DNA from: CALAMC01 sp964459465
GTDB lineage: Bacteria > Zixibacteria > MSB-5A5 > GN15 > PGXB01
Length of the DNA stretch: 64,000 nucleotides
Direction of reading: 5' to 3'
Assembly (NCBI GenBank): GCA_964459465.1
Contig: CAYWLR010000001.1
Coordinates: forward strand, 1-64,000
Shown here: in pieces, positions 26,712-34,897 of the stretch
Position numbering within the stretch: the stretch's first letter is position 1
Layout of the letters: each line of letters starts with the position of its first letter
Translations under genes and position numbers: made by a program
The notes under the pieces: model-generated
Databases searched by the model: none
The model's input: the letters and a program-made list of their open reading frames with translations, nothing else
Told to the model about the DNA's origin: nothing

Positions 26712-29045
26712 TTAATAAAGATTTACACATCCGACCAATGGTTCCGCACCATCCTCATAGACAAAAGCTATCAAATACAGGATATCGAGCATATTGACCG
26801 TGCAATCTCCCGATGCATCAGCCGATGAAGGGTATAATATTTCCTCCGGCGGCGTATCGTACAAATACCTGATCAATCGAAGGATATCTAATAGGTTTAC
26901 TTCGTCATCATTGTTTGTATCGCCCGGCAAAAAGACCGGAATCCCATGGGCTTCAAAAATATTTATGAACGTCTGATTCACCGGGTAGCCAAAAGTTCGC
27001 CATCCATGAATGAATTCATACATATTCCAGCAATGATTGTGCTCGGCATCATTGGGCCGGGGATCATAATTCGTCAAAACATCCCAAATTGCATCAGCCC
27101 CACACCAATTAGTTGATCCGTTATAATCATTATTATGGCCCCATAAGGTGGAGCCGACATAATAATTGTCGTCATCAATATTATCATACAAATCCCACAA
27201 TGCAATGGCCACGGCCCCGGGCACATGGGCGCCTTCATATTGAATTGATTGACGGGGGGGCGTGGTTTCGTAATTATCAGTTGACCTATAATAGGGCGCA
27301 TCCGGGAAGGGCCGTTCGTAATCCAGCACATAGTAAAATAAACTATCAATATGACTGTCGATATAAATAGGATCGTTCCATACCAATGATTGAAATAATG
27401 ATGCCCATCCTTCTGATAAAGAGCGGGATAAGTCACGCCCGTCTCTTCGAGGATAATAAAAATGCCATGTGCCGCCGGCATCGGGAATAGATTCCATATT
27501 GTAATACATAACATAATGTCCATATTCATGGGCTATTATGTCTTCATCCCACTCATCCCAATTAAATTCATTAATGAAATTAATACTATTTATATATATG
27601 ATAGGATTCCCTGAATTATCAAAGAATGACCCAAAGCTACTGACATTTTGACTATTATCTTCGACATCCCAAATAGTAATATTTTTATCTGGTAAATCAT
27701 TGGCCTGTAAATCATACCATAAATAATCCGAACACGCCAATATTTTATTAGCGATATTATAGGCGCCTGATATGTCCAAATCGGTAGCACGCAGATAATT
27801 ATCAGCCAAATAAACATTTTGATAAGATGGATTCGATATTTGTACGCCCAAAATATAATAATATAAATTATCGCCAACGGATAAATAATGATCTTCCGCA
27901 TACATAACAGACGTCGCTTCATTTGATGAAGATACTGCCACGATGGAAACTGGAAAGTCAGCTGAAAAGAAAAAATATCCATCATAGCCGGTTTCATCAT
28001 AATCCCGAAGAACTTGGTAATTACAATTGCCGTCCACGCATTCAATCAAATAAACGTTAACTGATATGCAGGGGTTTATATTAGTAAAATTATCGACATA
28101 GCTGGCCGTGCCGCTAATTGAATAGTAGCTTAAAAGCTTTATCGGAACCAGGCAAGTTGAATCATTAATTATAATTGTAAAATAACATTCATTTTGGGGC
28201 TTATCAACTATTAATATATTGTCTTCGACCTTTTCGAATCTCAAGTCGCAAGTCGTGTCAATTTCGATCCATTCTACATTTTCCGGCAAAATTATTTTAT
28301 TTGTTTTTAATGAGCTAATTTTTATTGGGCGATTTGTAAGTATATCAGATTGTAATACATATATTACATTGGTATCGGATTTATTGATCAATGGTTCTCC
28401 GGCGGGTTTTGCAGCATTGGCATTATCCGCTGCTTTGACAGTCGCCGGCGGCAAACCAAAATTCAGTTTTTTGCCTGAAAAGGATTGGATGCCAATTGAA
28501 TCTCCATTTGCAGAATAGTGCCATTTTATTTCAGACTTATTTTCAGAATGGGCATCTTTATTCGAGTTTTCCAGCTTCGAACGATTTGAAAAGCACGTTT
28601 TTTCAGCATAGAGACCAATATCAACATCACCTGCGACAATTGCGCCGATGCCCTTTGTTCGCATTGAAATAATCTTGGCGACTACCATGCAATAGCCGTA
28701 GTCAAAAATCTCAAAACTCGCCTTCATGGAATAGGTTTTATCCTTTTCTAAATCTCCGACCCATAAAGTATCACCGCCTACATATCGCATATGCTCATAT
28801 GCACGCCAAAAATATACGGTATCGAGAATATCCCTGGACAGGTTCACTTTGGCACGTGGTGTCCATGTCAATATCGCTTCAAATGGCCTATTCAACTCCG
28901 GCGTTCCGACAATTTCGATACTACAATCACATTCGAATTCAGGCGGCCCTTCGGTTCTAGCCATTGCGGAAACCGCGAAAACGACGCCGATAAGCAACGC
29001 CCAAATGACGCCAATCGGGATTTTGGCCTTCTTCGGGATTCTCAT
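26712..29045 (-). CDS. Exported HExxH metallopeptidase-like protein with C-terminal dockerin repeats
   Basis: A 777-residue secreted protein with an N-terminal signal (about 10-30, AVSAMA). The gluzincin zinc site is visible as H506-E507...H510 in IIAHEYGHYVMYY, with the third ligand E545 in SLSEGWASLFQ, so activity is plausible. The N-terminal half looks beta-rich. The last ~70 residues hold two dockerin-like calcium loops (DTNNDDEVNLLDILRLIRYLY; DASGDCTVNMLDILYLIAFVY). The start follows AAAAGGAGG. The gene is clearly richer in A and T than its neighbours, and its promoter and a palindrome sit just upstream, which may indicate recent acquisition. Confidence 0.87.
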   Translation of the reverse strand: MRIPKKAKIPIGVIWALLIGVVFAVSAMARTEGPPEFECDCSIEIVGTPELNRPFEAILTWTPRAKVNLSRDILDTVYFWRAYEHMRYVGGDTLWVGDLEKDKTYSMKASFEIFDYGYCMVVAKIISMRTKGIGAIVAGDVDIGLYAEKTCFSNRSKLENSNKDAHSENKSEIKWHYSANGDSIGIQSFSGKKLNFGLPPATVKAADNANAAKPAGEPLINKSDTNVIYVLQSDILTNRPIKISSLKTNKIILPENVEWIEIDTTCDLRFEKVEDNILIVDKPQNECYFTIIINDSTCLVPIKLLSYYSISGTASYVDNFTNINPCISVNVYLIECVDGNCNYQVLRDYDETGYDGYFFFSADFPVSIVAVSSSNEATSVMYAEDHYLSVGDNLYYYILGVQISNPSYQNVYLADNYLRATDLDISGAYNIANKILACSDYLWYDLQANDLPDKNITIWDVEDNSQNVSSFGSFFDNSGNPIIYINSINFINEFNWDEWDEDIIAHEYGHYVMYYNMESIPDAGGTWHFYYPRRDGRDLSRSLSEGWASLFQSLVWNDPIYIDSHIDSLFYYVLDYERPFPDAPYYRSTDNYETTPPRQSIQYEGAHVPGAVAIALWDLYDNIDDDNYYVGSTLWGHNNDYNGSTNWCGADAIWDVLTNYDPRPNDAEHNHCWNMYEFIHGWRTFGYPVNQTFINIFEAHGIPVFLPGDTNNDDEVNLLDILRLIRYLYDTPPEEILYPSSADASGDCTVNMLDILYLIAFVYEDGAEPLVGCVNLY

Positions 29046-29109
29046 CTGAAACCTCCTTTTGATTCAGGTTTTTGAGATAAAAGATATTTCCCTCTGCTTA
29101 AGATATTTA

Positions 29110-29138
29110 AATATAACCAAAAATCGAACACCTGTCAA
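29110..29138 (-). promoter_or_regulatory. Strong sigma-70-type promoter of the metallopeptidase gene
   Basis: On the minus strand TTGACA (29138-29133), a 17-base spacer and TATATT (29115-29110). The predicted leader is about 57 bases. Confidence 0.78.
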
Positions 29139-29144
29139 GTTCTC

Positions 29145-29193
29145 GTCGAAACCCCTGTCGCAGACACTGAGTGTAACGAAGTGTGGTTTCGAC
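29145..29193. repeat. REP-like palindromic element
   Basis: The outer arms GTCGAAACC (29145-29153) and GGTTTCGAC (29185-29193) are perfect, and an inner ACACT can pair with AGTGT. It lies six bases upstream of the -35 box of the metallopeptidase promoter. The composition resembles interspersed palindromic repeats of other genomes. Confidence 0.6.
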
Positions 29194-29697
29194 ATCTTTT
29201 ATACCCATGACCGCAAGCTTCCCTCCCAACTCATCTATTCCACTTTCACCACAAACCCGATATTAATTCTACCCCCCCTTATGTATGAGGCCTATAATTT
29301 ATGATTGAAATTTACCCGGTGCACCAACCGGACCTCGGAAAAAATAATAAAATGACAAAACAAACCCATTTTGCCGCAATCCCATCGCAGGTATATGATT
29401 ATCAATGCCAAAAACACTTTTCCAAAACCGCTTTCAATGACGCTGAAACCATGGAGTCGCACTTCAAATTTGAATACCATATTGAAAGCCTTCAGGTTAT
29501 ACCGGAAAACCGCATTTACGACCCCGCCCTCGCCTCCAAAAAAATAAAAAATTTTCACGAACGAAGCCATTTGGCCGTAATCAATAGTCTTGCTTGAGCT
29601 TGCGCGCAATAATAGACCACCGCAGTCCATAAAAACTTTCTTTTCAGGTATTGACTATCTCTCCTCCGACCGGCTCTTTTTTAATCCCCCTTACCGT

Positions 29698-29726
29698 TTG
29701 ACAGTATAATTCCAAAAGGCTATATT
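29698..29726 (+). promoter_or_regulatory. Strong sigma-70-type promoter of the cyclophilin genes
   Basis: TTGACA (29698-29703), a 17-base spacer and TATATT (29721-29726). A start near 29733 gives a leader of about 40 bases with a GGAGAG ribosome-binding site. Confidence 0.82.
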
Positions 29727-29773
29727 GCGGCCCAAAATTGACAATTTGCACGCATGAAAGGAGAGACAACCTC

Positions 29774-30421
29774 ATGAAACAATTCTTTTTCACAACCTTC
29801 ATCCTGCTGGCGTTCTTCGGGCTGACACTGGCCGAAGATCTGGCCCCGGCCGACGCCACCAAAGCTCCAAAGGAAAAAACCGAAATGCAGAAATATGTCA
29901 AACGCCAGGCCGACAACCCCGAAATCGCCATCCAGACCAATTTCGGCACCATGACTTTCGAACTGTTTCGCGATGTCGCCCCCGGCCACGTGGACAGCAT
30001 GCTGGCCCTTGCCCGCGAAGGTTTCTATGACGGCCGCAAAGTTTTCCGCATCATCAAAGGCTTCATGATGCAGACCGGCGACCCCAAAGACCAGGGAACC
30101 GGCAACGCCGGATATACCCTCAAGGCCGAGTTTTCGGACATCCCCCATGAACGTGGCATTCTCTCCATGGCCCGTTCGCAGGATCCCAACAGCGCTTCCT
30201 GCCAGTTCTTCGTCGTCTTCAACCGTGCGCCGCATCTCGATAAGCAGTACACCGTGTTCGGCAAAATGATGTCGGGCGACGACGTCCTGGCCAAAATCGA
30301 AAGCGTCGAGGTCAAACGCAATCCCATGACCGGCGAAAACGCCATGCCGGTGAGCGATGTCATCATGGAAAAGATGATCGTGCTCAAAGATATCAAGCCG
30401 TCCGAATCCAAAGGGGAATAG
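29774..30421 (+). CDS. Peptidyl-prolyl cis-trans isomerase, cyclophilin type, exported
   Basis: From ATG at 29774 (after AAAGGAGAG) the 215-residue protein has a signal peptide (FILLAFFGLTLA-ED) and then a cyclophilin domain (about 45-205). Catalytic-region landmarks are present: FRIIKGFMMQTGDP, SMARSQDPNSASCQFFVVF and LDKQYTVFGKM. It should catalyse proline isomerisation in the periplasm. A longer upstream frame lacks a signal and is rejected. It is followed 15 bases later by a second cyclophilin of the same type. Confidence 0.92.
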   Translation: MKQFFFTTFILLAFFGLTLAEDLAPADATKAPKEKTEMQKYVKRQADNPEIAIQTNFGTMTFELFRDVAPGHVDSMLALAREGFYDGRKVFRIIKGFMMQTGDPKDQGTGNAGYTLKAEFSDIPHERGILSMARSQDPNSASCQFFVVFNRAPHLDKQYTVFGKMMSGDDVLAKIESVEVKRNPMTGENAMPVSDVIMEKMIVLKDIKPSESKGE

Positions 30422-30436
30422 GCCGGTTTCGGCGCG

Positions 30437-31006
30437 ATGAATCGCACGACGATAATTTCCGCGATATTGGTGCTTATCCTGACCGCCGCATGCGGCCGGG
30501 ATAAGCGTTTCGACGCCAATCCCGAAATTGCCATCGATACCAACTACGGAACTATCGAACTGGAATTGTACCGCGATGTCGCCCCCGGCCACGTGGACAG
30601 CATGATATCCCGCATCCGCGAAGGATTTTATAACGGCTTGACATTCCACCGGATAATCAAGGGCTATATGATGCAGGGCGGCGACCCCCGCGGCAACGGC
30701 ACCGGCTGGGCGGGATACAATCTCAAAGCGGAGTTTTCCGATATCCCGCATGTCCGCGGAACCCTGTCGGCGGCCCGAGGCCCCGACCAAAACTCGGCCT
30801 CCTGCCAGTTTTTTATATGTTTCCAGCCCGCTCCGGCGCTCGATGGTCAATACACTAATTTCGGAATGGTTCTCGATGGTTTCGACGTGCTCGACCAAAT
30901 CGAGCGCGTCCCGGTGACATTAAGTCCGTTCGGCGGGGAAGAAAGCTACCCGACCCGCGACGTGATTATCAAACGTATCCGGATACTGAAAGACATCGTC
31001 CCTTGA
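30437..31006 (+). CDS. Peptidyl-prolyl isomerase, cyclophilin-type lipoprotein
   Basis: A 189-residue protein with a lipoprotein signal (LILTAAC, cysteine at residue 19), so it is probably membrane-anchored. The cyclophilin core is intact: FHRIIKGYMMQGGDP, SAARGPDQNSASCQFFICF, LDGQYTNFGMVLDGFDVL. It is closely related to the preceding gene (shared YRDVAPGHVDSM and KAEFSDIPH), which indicates a tandem duplication that produced one soluble and one lipid-anchored foldase. No clear ribosome-binding site is seen; translation may depend on coupling. Confidence 0.91.
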   Translation: MNRTTIISAILVLILTAACGRDKRFDANPEIAIDTNYGTIELELYRDVAPGHVDSMISRIREGFYNGLTFHRIIKGYMMQGGDPRGNGTGWAGYNLKAEFSDIPHVRGTLSAARGPDQNSASCQFFICFQPAPALDGQYTNFGMVLDGFDVLDQIERVPVTLSPFGGEESYPTRDVIIKRIRILKDIVP

Positions 31007-31059
31007 TGACCCCTGAAACAAGACGGAACACTCTTCGAAAGCCTTCGTTAAATTAATTG

Positions 31060-32211
31060 GTGAATAAGAAACTGGTCATACTCGGCTCCACCGGCTCCAT
31101 CGGCGTTTCGGCGCTCGATGTGGTCGCGCAAAACCGCGACGATGTCGAACTGGTCGGTCTTACCGGTCACACCAATACCCGACTGATATTGGAGCAGGCC
31201 CAAAAATTCCACCCGCGCTATATCCAGATGACCGACCGTGATGCCTGGGCAATTGTCAATCGGGAATTGAAAGGCGGCAAAACCGCCCTTATACCGTTCG
31301 AAAAAGGTGTTGAGTATCTTATATCCGAAACCGACGCCGATGTCGTTCTGAATGCCATTGTCGGGGCGGCGGGCCTTGAGGCTTCACTGGCCACCGTTCG
31401 TGCCGGCAAACGGCTCGCTTTGGCCAACAAAGAATCGATGGTTATCGGGGGGGCTTTGATTAACGCCGCCGCCGATGAAAGCGGGGCGGAAATTATTCCC
31501 GTCGATTCCGAACATTCCGCAATCTGGCAGGCGCTGTCTTGCGGTCAAAAAGAAGAAGTTCGCAAAATAATTCTGACCGGCTCCGGCGGGCCGTTTCGTG
31601 CCACCTCGGCTGCGGAATTCGCAAATATTACCAAAGAACGGGCGCTGGCTCACCCGACCTGGAACATGGGGGCCAAAATCACCATCGATTCAGCCACGAT
31701 GATGAATAAATCGCTGGAAATTATCGAGGCGGTCAACCTGTTCGACATTTCGCCGGACATGATCGAGATAGTTATTCATCCCCAGTCGATAATCCACTCG
31801 ATGGTGGAATTCGCGGACCGGACGATTATTGCCCAGATGTCCCTGCCGGATATGCGTCTGCCAATAGCCTATGCCATTTTTTATCCGAATCGGATGCCGT
31901 CGGATTTCGGGGCCGCCGATTTTTCTAAAATCGGTAAATTAACCTTTGAAAAACCTGATTTCGACAAATTCCCGGTCTTGAAAACAGCCTTCGAGATCGC
32001 CGCCACACCCGGCACCTCGGCGGCCGTTTTCAATGCCGCCAATGAAGTGGCGGTGGCCGCTTTTTTGAATGATATCATTAAATTCAATCGTATATCCGAT
32101 ATAATAATAAATACCGTCCAGCGGCATAAATTAATTGAAAATCCGTCTTTGGAAGATATTTTAAAGGCAGACAGCTGGGCACGACACACCGCACAGGAGA
32201 TGATAGACTAA
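31060..32211 (+). CDS. dxr: 1-deoxy-D-xylulose 5-phosphate reductoisomerase
   Basis: Second step of the non-mevalonate isoprenoid pathway: NADPH-dependent conversion of DXP to MEP. About 383 residues, normal size. The NADPH motif GSTGSIGVSALDV, ANKESMV, metal and substrate residues in VDSEHSAIWQAL, GSGGPFR and IDSATMMNKSLEIIEA are all present. The start is GTG at 31060 (MNKKLVILG) or the TTG one codon before; neither has a clear ribosome-binding site. The stop touches the ATG of rseP (TAAATG). The usual neighbours uppS, cdsA and frr are absent here. Confidence 0.96.
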   Translation: MNKKLVILGSTGSIGVSALDVVAQNRDDVELVGLTGHTNTRLILEQAQKFHPRYIQMTDRDAWAIVNRELKGGKTALIPFEKGVEYLISETDADVVLNAIVGAAGLEASLATVRAGKRLALANKESMVIGGALINAAADESGAEIIPVDSEHSAIWQALSCGQKEEVRKIILTGSGGPFRATSAAEFANITKERALAHPTWNMGAKITIDSATMMNKSLEIIEAVNLFDISPDMIEIVIHPQSIIHSMVEFADRTIIAQMSLPDMRLPIAYAIFYPNRMPSDFGAADFSKIGKLTFEKPDFDKFPVLKTAFEIAATPGTSAAVFNAANEVAVAAFLNDIIKFNRISDIIINTVQRHKLIENPSLEDILKADSWARHTAQEMID

Positions 32212-33270
32212 ATGCTTCTGACAATATTAGCCACTATTTTTGTCCTTGGAGTTCTGGTTTTTTTCCATGAACTCGGGCATTTTCTGGTCGCCAAATGGTC
32301 GGGCATTCGCGTCGAACGGTTTTCGCTGGGATTTCCGCCAACCATATTCAAGAAAAAAATGGGTAAGGATACCGAATACTGCATCGGGGCCATCCCCTTC
32401 GGCGGCTATGTGAAAATGGCCGGGGATAACCCGGTCGAAGGCGTCACCGGGGCACCATGGGAATTCATGTCCAAACCCGTTTGGAAAAGAAGCTTGGTCG
32501 TTCTGGCCGGACCCTTAATAAACTATGTTCTGGCTGTCTTAATTTTATTCGGCCTGTTTTTCTATCGCGGTTCCGAAAAGCAGGAAGTATTTGTCGGTGT
32601 GGTGGGGGAAAACAGCCCGGCCGCCCAGGCAGGCATAAATATCGGAGATAAGATAATAAGTATCAACGGGATAGAAGTTAAATCCTTTGAGGAAATGGCC
32701 ACCATTATTTATGAAAAGGTCGAAGAGCCGGTTGAAATCAGCTGGATTAATATGTCCGCCTCTAAACCGGATACTATCACGGCTTCCGTAACTACATATA
32801 AAGACCGCGTTCTGGGCATAAGCGGCGACAGCGTTACCGTCGGCAAAATCGGAGTCGGAAGCATGCTGGCCTATGAACCGATGGGATTTTTCCCCGCCTG
32901 GAGTGCCGCCATTGATCGCTCATTGGAATACGCGAGATTGATCTTTGATTTCATCGGCGGCCTGTTCACCGGCAAATATAAGGCCTCGTCGATCGGCGGA
33001 CCAATATTTATCGGCAAAGTGGCCGGGGCCACCGCCCGCGCCGGATTCGATATACTGCTGGACTTCATGGCCCTGCTGTCGGTCAATCTGGCTATCTTGA
33101 ATATCTTGCCTATACCGCTTTTTGACGGCAGTCATCTCCTGTTATTTTTGATAGAGAAAATCAAGGGGACGCCGGTCTCGACCAAAGTCCGCGTTTTTAT
33201 CCAGCAGATTGGCATTGCCTTTGTCCTGCTCCTGGTCATTTTTGTAACATTTAACGATCTTACCCGTTGA
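32212..33270 (+). CDS. rseP: Site-2 intramembrane zinc protease RseP
   Basis: A 352-residue inner-membrane metalloprotease. Zinc site H19-E20...H23 in FFHELGHFLVAKW, a GGYVKMAGD segment, one PDZ domain (about 120-200, SPAAQAGINIGDKIISINGIEV) and the second catalytic motif NILPIPLFDGSH, in which the aspartate supplies the third ligand. Other RseP proteins cleave anti-sigma factors and remnant signal peptides within the membrane. Only one PDZ domain is seen, as in Gram-positive RasP, rather than the two of E. coli. The ATG directly follows the dxr stop. Confidence 0.95.
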   Translation: MLLTILATIFVLGVLVFFHELGHFLVAKWSGIRVERFSLGFPPTIFKKKMGKDTEYCIGAIPFGGYVKMAGDNPVEGVTGAPWEFMSKPVWKRSLVVLAGPLINYVLAVLILFGLFFYRGSEKQEVFVGVVGENSPAAQAGINIGDKIISINGIEVKSFEEMATIIYEKVEEPVEISWINMSASKPDTITASVTTYKDRVLGISGDSVTVGKIGVGSMLAYEPMGFFPAWSAAIDRSLEYARLIFDFIGGLFTGKYKASSIGGPIFIGKVAGATARAGFDILLDFMALLSVNLAILNILPIPLFDGSHLLLFLIEKIKGTPVSTKVRVFIQQIGIAFVLLLVIFVTFNDLTR

Positions 33271-33318
33271 TTTATGGTAGAAATTATTGCTTACAAGGCT
33301 GGTTGACAAATCATAAGT

Positions 33319-34041
33319 ATGACCGACGACAAAAACAAAAAGCAGGGCGACATTCTCGATTTTATCTGGGTGAATGCCAAAGCGTTGGGTTGGGCCATTA
33401 TCTTGGCCCTGATAATTAAAACCTCCATCGTCGAGGCCTACAAAGTCCCCACCGGTTCGATGGAAGATACCATCCTCGTGGGTGATTTCATTCTGGCCAA
33501 TAAATTCATCTATGGGGCCCGGTTGCCGGTCGTGGACTGGAAACTCCCGGCCCTAGATGAAATCGAACCCGGTGACGTCATTATTTTCAAATATCCTCTC
33601 GACCAGAATATCAATTATATAAAAAGATGTGTCGCTCTGCCGGGCGACATTGTGGAAATTCGCGACAAAGTCCTTTATGTGAACGGGCAGGTGTATCCCG
33701 ATCCGCCCGATTCCAAGTACGCCGACTCCATTATAAAAAAGCGACCCTACGGCGATCTCGACAGTCGGGACAACTGGGGGCCGCACCGGGTTCCGGAAAA
33801 TTGCTATTTTATGATGGGTGACAACCGCGATTATTCCGCCGATTCCCGATACTGGGGGTTTGTGCCCCGTGAATTGATCTTGGGCGAAGCCATGCTCATC
33901 CATTGGTCGTGGAAACCCGATGATCATTCGCCGCAGGCCAGTCTCGATGATCCCCTTTCGGTGCCGAAGTTGTTCGTTTATAATATCGTGCACTTTTTCG
34001 AACGCGTTCGTTGGAACCGGTTGCTGAACCCGGTTTCATGA
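33319..34041 (+). CDS. lepB: Signal peptidase I (first copy)
   Basis: A 240-residue type I signal peptidase that removes signal peptides at the outer face of the inner membrane. One N-terminal transmembrane helix (about 23-37), nucleophile S47 in VPTGSMEDT, general base K102 in NYIKRCVALPGD, and the conserved box GDNRDYSADSRYWG. All catalytic residues are intact. It is followed by a second complete copy. No strong ribosome-binding site is seen. Confidence 0.94.
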   Translation: MTDDKNKKQGDILDFIWVNAKALGWAIILALIIKTSIVEAYKVPTGSMEDTILVGDFILANKFIYGARLPVVDWKLPALDEIEPGDVIIFKYPLDQNINYIKRCVALPGDIVEIRDKVLYVNGQVYPDPPDSKYADSIIKKRPYGDLDSRDNWGPHRVPENCYFMMGDNRDYSADSRYWGFVPRELILGEAMLIHWSWKPDDHSPQASLDDPLSVPKLFVYNIVHFFERVRWNRLLNPVS

Positions 34042-34117
34042 TTTTAAAGGTTTTCCCGATTACGATAAATCTTAAATATTGCCCGCCCGGTCGAATTGTT
34101 ATATTTTAAAGGCAATT

Positions 34118-34864
34118 ATGACAGCCAGAGGCAGTAGCAGGGAAAAAATCCGTCGGGGACATAAAGCACCCACGGTGGCCGATACGGTCTGGGAAAATGT
34201 CAAGACGCTCTTAATTGCCGTCGTTTTGGCCGTCATCATCAAAACGTCGCTGATCGAGGCATATAAAATACCGTCGGAATCGATGCGGGATACTCTTCTC
34301 GTCGGTGATTTTTTGGCCGCCAATAAATTCATCTATGGGGCGCAATTGCCGTTTATCGGTTACCGCCTGCCCGCCATCAGTGACCCGAAACAGGGCGACG
34401 TGATTATATTCCGATGGCCGGTCGACCGGCGGACCAATTATATCAAACGCTGCGTTGCCGTACCGGGACAAACGGTGGAAATAATCGATAAAGTATTGTA
34501 CGTCGACGGTGTCAAATTCCCCGACCCGGAATTCGGACGGTATGAAAACCCGGTCATCAAAAAGCGTCCGGCTTCGGGCAATGATACCCCCGACAATTTC
34601 GGGCCGTACCGACTGGGAACTGATTATTATTTTATGATGGGCGACAACCGCGACAACTCCCTCGATTCCCGCTTCTGGGGGCCGGTGCATCGTGATTTGA
34701 TTCAGGGTGAAGCCATGATTATTCATTGGTCCTGGGAACCGGACAGCAAATCCCCCGACGCCGAATTAAGCGAACCGCTTTCGGTTCCGCGCATGTTCGT
34801 TTACAATATTGTCCATTTCTTTGAGCGGGTCCGCTGGAGTCGCATCGGCCGGATTATCAGGTAA
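34118..34864 (+). CDS. Signal peptidase I (second copy)
   Basis: From ATG at 34118 (AAAGG six bases upstream) a 248-residue paralogue of the preceding enzyme. Transmembrane helix about 31-45, S55 in IPSESMRDT, K110 in NYIKRCVAVPGQ and GDNRDNSLDSRFWG are intact. The two copies share the C-terminal LSVPRMFVYNIVHFFERVRW motif, so they arose by tandem duplication but have diverged in the substrate-facing region. An upstream in-frame start would add 13 residues without a ribosome-binding site. Two active copies fit a genome with many exported proteins. Confidence 0.94.
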   Translation: MTARGSSREKIRRGHKAPTVADTVWENVKTLLIAVVLAVIIKTSLIEAYKIPSESMRDTLLVGDFLAANKFIYGAQLPFIGYRLPAISDPKQGDVIIFRWPVDRRTNYIKRCVAVPGQTVEIIDKVLYVDGVKFPDPEFGRYENPVIKKRPASGNDTPDNFGPYRLGTDYYFMMGDNRDNSLDSRFWGPVHRDLIQGEAMIIHWSWEPDSKSPDAELSEPLSVPRMFVYNIVHFFERVRWSRIGRIIR

Positions 34865-34897
34865 TTTCGATTTGACATATATAAAAATTAATGCCGC

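Larger units (their letters stand above)
29046..29773. other. Intergenic region with two promoters and a palindrome
   Basis: This 728-base gap carries the promoter of the metallopeptidase (29110-29138, minus), a long imperfect palindrome (29145-29193) and the promoter of the first cyclophilin (29698-29726, plus). A 98-codon plus-strand frame at 29301-29597 lacks a good ribosome-binding site and recognisable features; I do not call it. Confidence 0.5.

Noticed and set aside
29301..29597. 98-codon frame between the metallopeptidase and cyclophilin genes
   Set aside because: Poorly spaced ribosome-binding site, no signal, no domain and an overlapping frame on the other strand. It could be a decayed gene but is unsupported.
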